Source: Paraprevotella sp. (lineage in GTDB: Bacteria > Bacteroidota > Bacteroidia > Bacteroidales > Bacteroidaceae). Taken from it: a DNA stretch of 7,201 nt. Numbering within the stretch: the first letter of the stretch is position 1; every line of letters begins with the position of its first letter. The DNA is taken from contig JAJPYK010000205.1 in the NCBI GenBank assembly GCA_021205005.1, forward strand, positions 1-7,201, in the 5' to 3' direction. Under the pieces are notes generated by a model. The model saw nothing but the letters and a program-made list of their open reading frames with translations. It was not told where the DNA came from and did not search any database. The translations under genes and the position numbers were made by a program. Positions 1-5,743 of this stretch are shown piece after piece.

Positions 1-19
1 AGCCCGACGATAAACTATG

Positions 20-51
20 AAAAAAGGTTGTGCCAACGTTTTGACACAACC
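20..51 (-). terminator. Intrinsic terminator of the small repeat-protein gene
   Basis: On the minus strand, GGTTGTG (51-45) pairs perfectly with CACAACC (32-26). After one mismatch, a further three inner pairs form around a small loop. Six T follow directly (complement of the A-run 20-25). The hairpin starts 28 bases after the stop codon of the repeat-protein gene and is in the right orientation to end its transcript. This is a textbook rho-independent layout. Confidence 0.85.
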
Positions 52-79
52 TCCTCATCGAAGAAGAAAAATCAAATGG

Positions 80-535
80 TTAGGCGGTGATTTTTCTCAT
101 TGCATTTAATGCTCTAATCGCTTTCTCTCCTTTTTTGCAATTCGGGCAGGCCGGCGCTGTCTTTGTGGTGTCGGTAGAAATCGTGTCGTTGCTCATTGCT
201 ACCAACATACCCAATTGAACCGGTTGTACTTTCGTGCTGTCCGTAGTGACCGTGTCGTTCAAAGCGACCAAAGCAGCGGGGGCCGATTTTGTGAAATCTG
301 TAGTTAAGGTGTCGTTCAGAGTAACCGAGGCAAACATGATTTCTGTTTTTGCTTTTGTACTGTCGGTCGTTACAGTATCATTCTCGGTGAGGGCAAACTG
401 TGATTGCGGACAAGTCTTAGACGGACATTTCTTGGTAGAATCCGTACTTACCGTGTCGTTAGCAACGATATTACTTTGTGCAAAAACACTTCCCATACTC
501 ATGGCCATAATGGCTGTTGCAAATAATTTTTTCAT
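80..535 (-). CDS. Small secreted five-repeat protein, likely O-glycosylated, function unknown
   Basis: I do not recognise this 151-residue protein as a named family. Residues 1-19 form a signal peptide (MKK, a hydrophobic core, then VFA before Gln20), so the mature protein of about 132 residues should be exported. It has no lipobox and no second membrane segment. Five copies of NDT[VLI][ST]TD[SFT]TK lie at residues 26-35, 52-61, 74-83, 93-102 and 116-125, separated by 9-16 residue linkers that mostly end in a short hydrophobic stretch such as LVAL or LVAM. Nine sites match the Bacteroidetes O-glycosylation sequon D-[S/T]-[AILMTV]. Four cysteines sit in two pairs, C37/C42 (CPSKTC) and C130/C133 (CPNC), near the two ends of the mature chain. 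The C-terminus is basic. The ATG at 535 is preceded by a weak purine stretch (AGAAAGAA). A sigma-54-type promoter lies 63 bases upstream and an intrinsic terminator follows, so it is probably a monocistronic target of the neighbouring regulator. An envelope or surface role is inferred. Confidence 0.85.
   Translation of the reverse strand: MKKLFATAIMAMSMGSVFAQSNIVANDTVSTDSTKKCPSKTCPQSQFALTENDTVTTDSTKAKTEIMFASVTLNDTLTTDFTKSAPAALVALNDTVTTDSTKVQPVQLGMLVAMSNDTISTDTTKTAPACPNCKKGEKAIRALNAMRKITA
161..460 (-). repeat. Five in-frame NDTVTTDSTK-type coding repeats
   Basis: Ten-codon units occupy 431-460, 353-382, 287-316, 230-259 and 161-190 within the small secreted-protein gene. Unit starts are 26, 22, 19 and 23 residues apart, so the array is not strictly tandem. 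The units are NDTVSTDSTK, NDTVTTDSTK, NDTLTTDFTK, NDTVTTDSTK and NDTISTDTTK. Synonymous codons differ between copies while the amino acids are kept, which suggests selection on the protein rather than recent DNA duplication. Only the third unit loses its second D-S/T sequon (DFT). Confidence 0.9.
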
Positions 536-597
536 AATGTTCTTTCTTCTAATTTATGGTTTGACTTTTTATGTTCTGTTCTCTGCCATATTCAAGG

Positions 598-612
598 ACA
601 ATGGCCGTGCCA
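598..612 (-). promoter_or_regulatory. Sigma-54 (RpoN) -24/-12 promoter of the repeat-protein gene
   Basis: Read on the minus strand, the sequence is TGGCACG-GCCA-TTGT, against the RpoN consensus TGGCACG-N4-TTGCW. The seven-base -24 element is perfect and the GG-to-G(C) spacing is exactly ten bases. The only departure in the -12 core is T for C, giving TTGTC. Transcription should start near 585-589, leaving a leader of about 50 bases before the ATG at 535. No TAnnTTTG vegetative promoter was seen between 536 and 660 on this strand. The adjacent gene encodes a sigma-54 activator, which makes this assignment much more likely than a chance match. Confidence 0.75.
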
Positions 613-613
613 G

Positions 614-638
614 AAAAAATAAAAAAGCATATTTGCTT
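614..638 (-). terminator. Possible weak intrinsic terminator of the response regulator gene
   Basis: On the minus strand, AAGCA-AATA-TGCTT forms a five-pair stem with a four-base loop, followed by a T-rich tract TTTTATTTTTT. The stem is short, so termination may be partial. It lies about 95 bases after the regulator's stop codon and ends one base before the sigma-54 -24 element, where it could insulate the small gene from read-through. The A/T-rich tract could instead, or also, be a bend site between enhancer and promoter. Confidence 0.4.
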
Positions 639-690
639 GTAGATGAGAGCTTTTAGCGGAATATGTACGAAAAGCGGTTGTGGGGGAAGA

Positions 691-742
691 GTGTGGAAGT
701 TGTGGTGTGGGTGTGGAAAGATTCCACACTTTACTGTGGAAT
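691..742. promoter_or_regulatory. Cluster of TGTGGAA dyads, candidate enhancer (UAS) for the NtrC-type regulator
   Basis: Four copies of one motif lie here: GTGTGGAA at 691-698 and 711-718 on plus, the same octamer on minus at 722-729, and TGTGGAAT at 735-742 on plus. They make two overlapping perfect inverted repeats, GTGTGGAA-N3-TTCCACAC (711-729) and ATTCCACA-N6-TGTGGAAT (721-742). The outer direct copies 691 and 711 are 20 bases apart, about two helical turns. The dyad centre near 720 is about 120 bases upstream of the -12 element at 599, a usual enhancer distance for NtrC-family proteins. The right arm extends into the last codons of the regulator gene. A hairpin terminator is a less likely reading, because no T-run follows on either strand. 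Confidence 0.6.
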
Positions 743-2098
743 GTCGTAGAGCCGTATCTTATTATAGAGTGTTTTCCGGTCTATACCCAGCAGTCGCGCA
801 GCCAATGCTTTATTATGATTGGCCGATTGGAGGGCTTGCAAGATGCGTTCCTTTTCGGTCTCTTTGTCGTGCAAAGGATGGGCGACAGACTCTGTGGCAT
901 CCGTTTCAGACGGTGTTTCACTAAATTCACTTACTAAATCGGCCTTGCGTATGAGTTCACCTTGTGCCAATAACGTGGCTCGTTTTATCGTGTTTTTCAG
1001 TTCGCGCAGATTTCCCGGCCATGAATAATTCAGGAGGGCTTCCGAAGCTGCGGCGTCGAATCCGATGAGGTTACGTTCCAGTTCTTTGTTCGCTTGATCT
1101 AAAAAGAAGTTGGCGAAAAGCAGGATGTCTTCCCCTCTGTCTTTTAGTGCCGGCATGTGGAGCGTAAATTCGTTGAGGCGATGATAGAGATCTTCGCGGA
1201 ATTCTCCGCGGGCGATGGCTTGTTGCAGATTTTCATTGGTGGCGCAGATCAGCCGAACGTCCACTTCTATTTCCTGATTAGAGCCGACCGGACGAATTTT
1301 GCGCTCTTGGATGGCACGCAAAAGTTGCACTTGGACATCGTAACTCAGGTTACCCACCTCATCAAGGACGAGTGTACCTCCGTTGGCCTCTACAAAAGCT
1401 CCCGTCTTGTCGGTAACGGCGCCGGTGAACGAACCCTTGATATGCCCGAAAAATTCGGATGCGGCCAATTCTTTGAGCATGGCACCGCAGTCGATCGCCA
1501 CGAACGGTTTGTCGGCTCTTTTGCTGAGTTGATGGATGCGATGCGCCACGTATTCTTTTCCGGTGCCGCTGGCTCCGTTGATGAGAACGGACATCGGGGT
1601 AGGTGCCACTAAAGCTACATAATTGTACAACTGGCGGGTAGCTTCGCTTTTGCCTTCCAGAAAATGGCTGTTGTAGTCATTGTTTTCCGTGGTATCCGTC
1701 GAGTGAACGGTAGGCGCGGCTGACGAAGTTGTTTCCGTCTTGGAAGATAGTGCATCCTGTATCTTATCCAACAACATGGCTGGCTGTACAGGCTTGGCTA
1801 TATAGTCGCAAGCCCCTTGTTTCATCGCGTTTACGGCATTCTGCACATCGGCGTATCCCGTCATCACCATAAAAGGTGTGCGCATGTCGCGATGCTGCAT
1901 CCAATCGAGTAGGGACAGGCCATCGCCTTCCGGAAGGCGCAGATCGGAAAGGATGATATCATAAGTTTTACTGTCCAATAATTTGCGGGCTTTGGGCAGG
2001 TCTCCGGCCGTGTCGATTTGGAATCCTTGTTTGCCCAACCACGTTTTCAGCATGGTGGCAAACGTCAAGTCGTCTTCTACGATGAGAATGGCTGCCAT
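731..2098 (-). CDS. NtrC-family sigma-54-dependent response regulator (REC-AAA+-Fis HTH)
   Basis: This cytoplasmic activator of 455 residues remodels sigma-54 RNA polymerase after phosphorylation. The receiver domain (about 3-115) has the acidic pair D9/D10, phosphoacceptor D52 in LSDLRLP, T80 and K102. A Ser/Thr-rich linker (118-143) leads to the AAA+ domain (about 146-385). That domain has Walker A GASGTGKE (175-182), the sigma-54 contact loop GSFTGA (222-227, a conservative A-to-S change from GAFTGA), Walker B TLVLDE near 242-247, and arginines in the FREDLYHRL segment. The last 40 residues (416-455) form a Fis-type helix-turn-helix (NHNKALAARLLGIDRKTLYN). Length and order are complete for the family. 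It lies 74 bases downstream of the hybrid kinase on the same strand, so its phosphate probably comes from that kinase's Hpt domain. The ATG at 2098 fits the start of the receiver domain. Its own target DNA is inferred to be the dyad cluster beyond its 3' end. Confidence 0.95.
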   Translation of the reverse strand: MAAILIVEDDLTFATMLKTWLGKQGFQIDTAGDLPKARKLLDSKTYDIILSDLRLPEGDGLSLLDWMQHRDMRTPFMVMTGYADVQNAVNAMKQGACDYIAKPVQPAMLLDKIQDALSSKTETTSSAAPTVHSTDTTENNDYNSHFLEGKSEATRQLYNYVALVAPTPMSVLINGASGTGKEYVAHRIHQLSKRADKPFVAIDCGAMLKELAASEFFGHIKGSFTGAVTDKTGAFVEANGGTLVLDEVGNLSYDVQVQLLRAIQERKIRPVGSNQEIEVDVRLICATNENLQQAIARGEFREDLYHRLNEFTLHMPALKDRGEDILLFANFFLDQANKELERNLIGFDAAASEALLNYSWPGNLRELKNTIKRATLLAQGELIRKADLVSEFSETPSETDATESVAHPLHDKETEKERILQALQSANHNKALAARLLGIDRKTLYNKIRLYDIPQ

Positions 2099-2125
2099 GT
2101 GGATTGCATTCAGATTAAGTTAATG

Positions 2126-2133
2126 CAAAGATA
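2126..2133 (-). promoter_or_regulatory. Candidate Bacteroidetes -7 box (TAnnTTTG) upstream of the response regulator
   Basis: TATCTTTG on the minus strand matches the Bacteroidetes housekeeping -7 consensus TAnnTTTG exactly and is 27 bases upstream of the regulator's ATG. No TTTG -33 element is seen at the expected 19-21 base spacing. It may give the regulator an internal promoter in addition to read-through from the kinase gene. Confidence 0.4.
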
Positions 2134-2172
2134 ACTCCTTTTGGTAGTGCATTGACGCGGAAGTCGGGCTTT

Positions 2173-4680
2173 TTAAGTGTTTTTATTACTCTCCTGTTTT
2201 CGTAGGGCTTCCAGGACGAGGTTGAAACTATCGGCAATTGCCCCGGCCGGCTGCTCATCCGCTTCTTGCCATTCCGTTTCTTCTCGCCGGCGGTCGCGGG
2301 TTTGCAAGGCTCCGATACAGGGCGCACCGATCAGTGTGAACGTAGGGAGCAGTTTATGGGCGATCCGGCATACTTCGCCTTTGTTTTTTTGTTCGCAGGC
2401 TCGTTTGAAATCTTTTTCGTTTTGCAAGGTTTCTTCCCGGAAGGTGCGGAGAATTTCCCGTGCGGCGTCCGGATCATCGGAAGCGAATGCGGTCAGTGCT
2501 GCGAAATCCATACCGGCCGAGGGGGGACACGGCGATTCTGGAGCGTCTTCAGCGGGCGAGGTCGGAATGAACAGGTTTACGGCCGTTTTAAGCGCGCGGA
2601 CCAAGTCGTTGCGATTGAACGGTTTATACAGGCAGGTCGAGAAACCATGCTGACGGAAGAACGTTTCGTTCATGTCACTACGGGCGGTGATGGCGACTAC
2701 GGGGAGGGCGGCATTGATATTGCCCTCCAGACGTTGCAACGCGTCTACCTGATCAAAACCGTTCATGGCGGGCATTTGGATGTCGGTAAGCAATACGTCG
2801 AACCGGCGTTGTTTTACTTGTTGGAACACCTCTTCGGGCTGACGGCAGGCCACGATCTCCCATTCCGTCTGACCGTGAGGTATCTGTTGCAGCATGGTCT
2901 GGGTCAGTTGGAGCTGGATGCGGTCGTCGTCTATGAGCAGGATGTGCTGCGGACGACACAAGTCCGTCGGTATTTCGGCTGCCTGTGCCGTATCCGAGTG
3001 CGGAAGATCGGCCGGTTGGAGAGGCAAAGCGAGAAAGAAAGAACTGCCTTGTCCCGGTGAACTGTCCAATTGGATTTCTCCTTTCAACAGTGGCACCAAT
3101 TTCAGGGTGATGGACAAGCCTAACCCTACGCCCTCTTCTCCTTGCGCACTGCTCAGCCGGGTGAATTCTTTGAAAACCAATTTCTGTTCGTCGACAGACA
3201 TGCCGCATCCCGTGTCTTTCACCGTCAGGCACAACAGCCGCCCGTGTATTTTGGCTTTAATCAGGATTTCACCCTTTTGCGTAAATTTCAGTGCATTGCT
3301 TACCAGATTGTCTACGATTTGCCGGATGCGGAACGCATCGCCTTGATAAGTGCGGTCTGTCTCCGGCGAGGTCTCGCACCGTAGCGTAAGATGCTTTTTG
3401 CCGGCCTGCGGCAAAAAACACTGTGTAATGGTGTGAAGCAGTTTCGACGGGTTGAAGCTGACCGGTTGCACGTCCATCTTATGGGCCTCCAGTTTATGGT
3501 AGTCCAGCAGTGAGCCTACGAGACTGAGCAGATGTTCGGACGAGCTGCGTATGTTATCGAGATAATTCTTCTCACATTGTTCTTTAATATAAGGTGTCAA
3601 CAGCTCGGTATATCCCAAGATGGAGCCCACAGGAGCTTTGATGTCATGCGTGACGGTCAGCATCAGTTTTTCGTGGGAGACCAACAGGTCTTCCGCTTTT
3701 TTCTTTGCCTTTTCCAATTCTTTGCGGTAGTGGTTGCTGCGCATGATGTCCCTCCATACGATGACAAAGAAGACAAAGGCCAGCAGGATAGCGGCCATGG
3801 CGATGATGCCCGTGGTCAGGGCCGCCTGTTTTCTCACTCCGTATGCTTTCTGACTTTCCTCTTCCAGACTTTGTTGTTCTTCGTATTCGATGCTTTCCAG
3901 CAGTTGGGTCACACGGCTGTTCAGTTCAATGCCCGTATACCATAATTTCTCGGCCTGTGCGTTGATACGTTGCTGCCTCTTATGATTATATATTTTGATG
4001 TCGCTTTCGATACTGTCCAGAATGTGGGCCAGCGTATCGCTCGCATTGAATTCCTGCTGTATGGTGTCGGTCGAGAGGATCTGCACGCTTTGTTTCACGC
4101 CGGTGGTGTCGGTCTTCGGCTGATGGAAAGCGGCGGCAAGCCTGCGGAAGAATCCTTTTTTAGGTTCTTTCTTAATGGTATACGATTTATCTTTTTGTAT
4201 GACTTGCCGCGTTATGCTGGTTTTTTGTACCACGGTGTCTCGGTTCTTGAGGAGCAGGCTGATTTGCTTTTGATAGATTTGATTGCTCTTGTTGTTGGCC
4301 AAGGCCAATACCAACCGGCGCATGTTTTCCTGTTTGTTGGTCAGCAAAGTGGACAAGGTGTCGAGACGGGCGTGTGGAAGAGAATCGGTGAACATCGTAT
4401 CCAGCACCTGTATGGTCTGTCGGACGCGTGACAGCGATTCGGCATATTTTTGATAAATATCCCATTCTCCGAAATGTATGGCCTGGCCGATGGTTTCCGT
4501 TTCAAACAACTGGCTGAGCAGTTGATGAGTCACTTTGCGTCGTTCCGTGAGCCGTTGCTCGTTGCCTGAGGCTTGTGTCAACGAAGTGGTCTGATGATAG
4601 ATATAATATACGGAACCTAATAAAAGGCACACTAAAAGGATATATCCGACGGCTATTTTAAAGGATGTATTTTGTTTCAT
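2173..4680 (-). CDS. Hybrid sensor histidine kinase with periplasmic sensor, REC and Hpt domains
   Basis: This inner-membrane kinase of 835 residues starts the phosphorelay. Transmembrane helices at about 9-28 and 287-310 bound a 260-residue periplasmic sensor of no recognised fold, mostly helical and charged, with a very basic patch near 170-181. A short coiled coil (about 315-335) leads to HisKA with H345 in TVTHDIKAP. The HATPase domain (about 450-565) has N458/N462 in the N box, D489 in DTGCGM and the GVGLGL glycine box. The receiver domain (about 577-697) has D584-D586, phosphoacceptor D633 in LLTDIQMP and K686. The Hpt domain (about 728-830) has H775 in IAHKLLPTF. All transfer residues are present. 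The open frame extends upstream to 4767, but the ATG at 4680 gives a normal signal anchor and lies downstream of a TAGCTTTG promoter box; an ATG at 4689 is the alternative. The likely partner is the sigma-54 activator downstream. Eight D-[S/T]-[AILMTV] sequons fall between residues 94 and 224 of the sensor. Confidence 0.93.
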   Translation of the reverse strand: MKQNTSFKIAVGYILLVCLLLGSVYYIYHQTTSLTQASGNEQRLTERRKVTHQLLSQLFETETIGQAIHFGEWDIYQKYAESLSRVRQTIQVLDTMFTDSLPHARLDTLSTLLTNKQENMRRLVLALANNKSNQIYQKQISLLLKNRDTVVQKTSITRQVIQKDKSYTIKKEPKKGFFRRLAAAFHQPKTDTTGVKQSVQILSTDTIQQEFNASDTLAHILDSIESDIKIYNHKRQQRINAQAEKLWYTGIELNSRVTQLLESIEYEEQQSLEEESQKAYGVRKQAALTTGIIAMAAILLAFVFFVIVWRDIMRSNHYRKELEKAKKKAEDLLVSHEKLMLTVTHDIKAPVGSILGYTELLTPYIKEQCEKNYLDNIRSSSEHLLSLVGSLLDYHKLEAHKMDVQPVSFNPSKLLHTITQCFLPQAGKKHLTLRCETSPETDRTYQGDAFRIRQIVDNLVSNALKFTQKGEILIKAKIHGRLLCLTVKDTGCGMSVDEQKLVFKEFTRLSSAQGEEGVGLGLSITLKLVPLLKGEIQLDSSPGQGSSFFLALPLQPADLPHSDTAQAAEIPTDLCRPQHILLIDDDRIQLQLTQTMLQQIPHGQTEWEIVACRQPEEVFQQVKQRRFDVLLTDIQMPAMNGFDQVDALQRLEGNINAALPVVAITARSDMNETFFRQHGFSTCLYKPFNRNDLVRALKTAVNLFIPTSPAEDAPESPCPPSAGMDFAALTAFASDDPDAAREILRTFREETLQNEKDFKRACEQKNKGEVCRIAHKLLPTFTLIGAPCIGALQTRDRRREETEWQEADEQPAGAIADSFNLVLEALRKQESNKNT

Positions 4681-4707
4681 CACCTGCATGTAAACTCGTT
4701 CTGTCTG

Positions 4708-4715
4708 CAAAGCTA
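4708..4715 (-). promoter_or_regulatory. Candidate Bacteroidetes -7 box (TAnnTTTG) of the kinase gene
   Basis: TAGCTTTG on the minus strand matches TAnnTTTG exactly and ends 27 bases before the ATG at 4680. No -33 TTTG is present at the canonical spacing. If used, transcription would begin near 4702, which rules out the longer kinase start at 4767 and supports 4680, or 4689 with a very short leader. Confidence 0.45.
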
Positions 4716-4942
4716 AGAAAATCTGTCCATAATGCGGGCTTTGCCGCCTGATTTTTGTTGGGGCCATAAGCCGATGTCAAAAGGAAAACCGTTGCGGGCA
4801 AGATGACCCCGGTGGAGTCCGTATTCTCCAAATCCTTGTGATTTTTCGTAGCGTAGGAACGTTTTGCTCCTTTCCTTCCGCTTTTGCCGTGTAATTTCTA
4901 TTTTATAATGAATCTGTAACGCGTATTTTACTCTTTCCGTCC

Positions 4943-4950
4943 TACCTTCG
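4943..4950 (+). promoter_or_regulatory. Weak candidate -7 box of the GH2 gene
   Basis: TACCTTCG differs from TAnnTTTG at one base and lies 37 bases before the GTG start. There is no TTTG at 19-21 bases upstream. A TATAAT hexamer at 4904-4909 is an alternative, though such sites are not typical of Bacteroidetes. The call is tentative. Confidence 0.3.
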
Positions 4951-5524
4951 TTTGCAACTTATATTAATCGATACTTATATATAGAACGTGAAATTTTTAT
5001 TGAAAGCAAATCCTCTGACCATCGGATTATTGTGCGCTTGTTTTTCCGGCTCGGTGTCGGGCCAACTTCGTCAGCAATTGCCTTTAGATGAATATTGGGA
5101 GTTCCGTTTGGACAAAGACGGAGTGAATTCCGCGTGGGAGCATGTCCGCGTGCCGCATTCGTGGAATGCCCGCGATGGAGTGAAAGCCGATTATTATCGA
5201 GGTGACGGGGAATACCGTTATCATTTATGTCTGACGCCGGAGATGTTCAAGAAGCGTATTTTTCTCCGTTTCGAGGCGGCCAGCCAGATGGCGGAAGTCA
5301 GTCTGAACGGACAGAAAGTGGGCGTGCATAAAGGCGGGTTTAATGCTTTCTGTTTTGAAATTACACCTTATGCAAAGAAGAGAGACAATCTGCTGGAGGT
5401 CAAGGTGTCTAACCGGAAAGAACTTAAGATAGCCCCGTTGGAGGGTGACTATACCGTGTTCGGAGGCATCTATCGTCCCGTGTCGCTCCTGTTGTTGCCC
5501 AAGACGTGCATTACACCGTTGGAC

Positions 5525-5527
5525 TAA
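5525..5527 (+). other. In-frame nonsense codon TAA in the GH2 gene
   Basis: Codon 180 is TAA, between TPLD and ASPGVYVTQ at the junction of the jelly-roll and immunoglobulin-like domains. Related GH2 proteins commonly have an aromatic residue here (PLDYASPGVY-like, from memory), so a TAT or TAC to TAA change is the simplest origin. The flanking frame is uninterrupted. Confidence 0.85.
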
Positions 5528-5740
5528 GCTTCTCCCGGAGTTTATGTGACGCAGGATATGCAGGGGGATAAGGCTGAACTGTCCGTCCTGACCAAAATAA
5601 ACGTCGGGGAGAAGCGGGCAAAAGGACTTTCCGTCAAGACTGATGTGTATGACGCCGACGGACGTCAGGTGAGTACGGCCACGACCCGGCAAGAGGAAAT
5701 CGCGGAAGGCACGTCGGACTTCGTCAATCATCTGGAAATA

Positions 5741-5743
5741 TAG
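5741..5743 (+). other. In-frame nonsense codon TAG in the GH2 gene
   Basis: Codon 252 is TAG, between HLEI and NPVRWEGRKSPYLYRV, just before the end of the immunoglobulin-like domain. A CAG (Gln) to TAG transition is the simplest origin. It is the only TAG in a gene frame in the window; the other genes end in TAA, and this gene's final stop is TGA. Confidence 0.85.

Larger units (their letters stand above)
4681..4987. other. Divergent intergenic region between the kinase and GH2 genes
   Basis: This 307-base stretch separates the two oppositely transcribed genes, and I see no coding region in it. It holds the candidate kinase -7 box (4708-4715) and, on the other side, an A/T-rich leader with a weak GH2 promoter candidate (4943-4950). 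A small inverted repeat TGGAG-N8-CTCCA (4813-4830) is too short to assign. No TGTGGAA dyad and no sigma-54 promoter was found here, so the kinase gene does not look controlled like the repeat-protein gene. Confidence 0.6.

Noticed and set aside
711..729. Dyad as an intrinsic terminator of the regulator gene
   Set aside because: The stem is strong enough, but no T-run follows on either strand. The overlapping second dyad and extra direct copy fit a binding-site cluster better.
2266..3060. 264-codon plus-strand open frame opposite the kinase REC/Hpt region
   Set aside because: It is a shadow of the kinase gene, with no start-site context or domain. The minus-strand frame has all the kinase and receiver motifs.
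4372..4380. GTGTGGAAG, a single match to the enhancer motif (another at 6899-6907)
   Set aside because: Both are lone half-sites inside coding sequence with no inverted partner or nearby sigma-54 promoter, so probably chance.
4681..4767. Upstream extension of the kinase to an ATG at 4767
   Set aside because: It would add 29 residues without domain content before the membrane anchor and would place the start upstream of the TAGCTTTG box. The ATG at 4680 gives a normal MKQNTSFK-type anchor.
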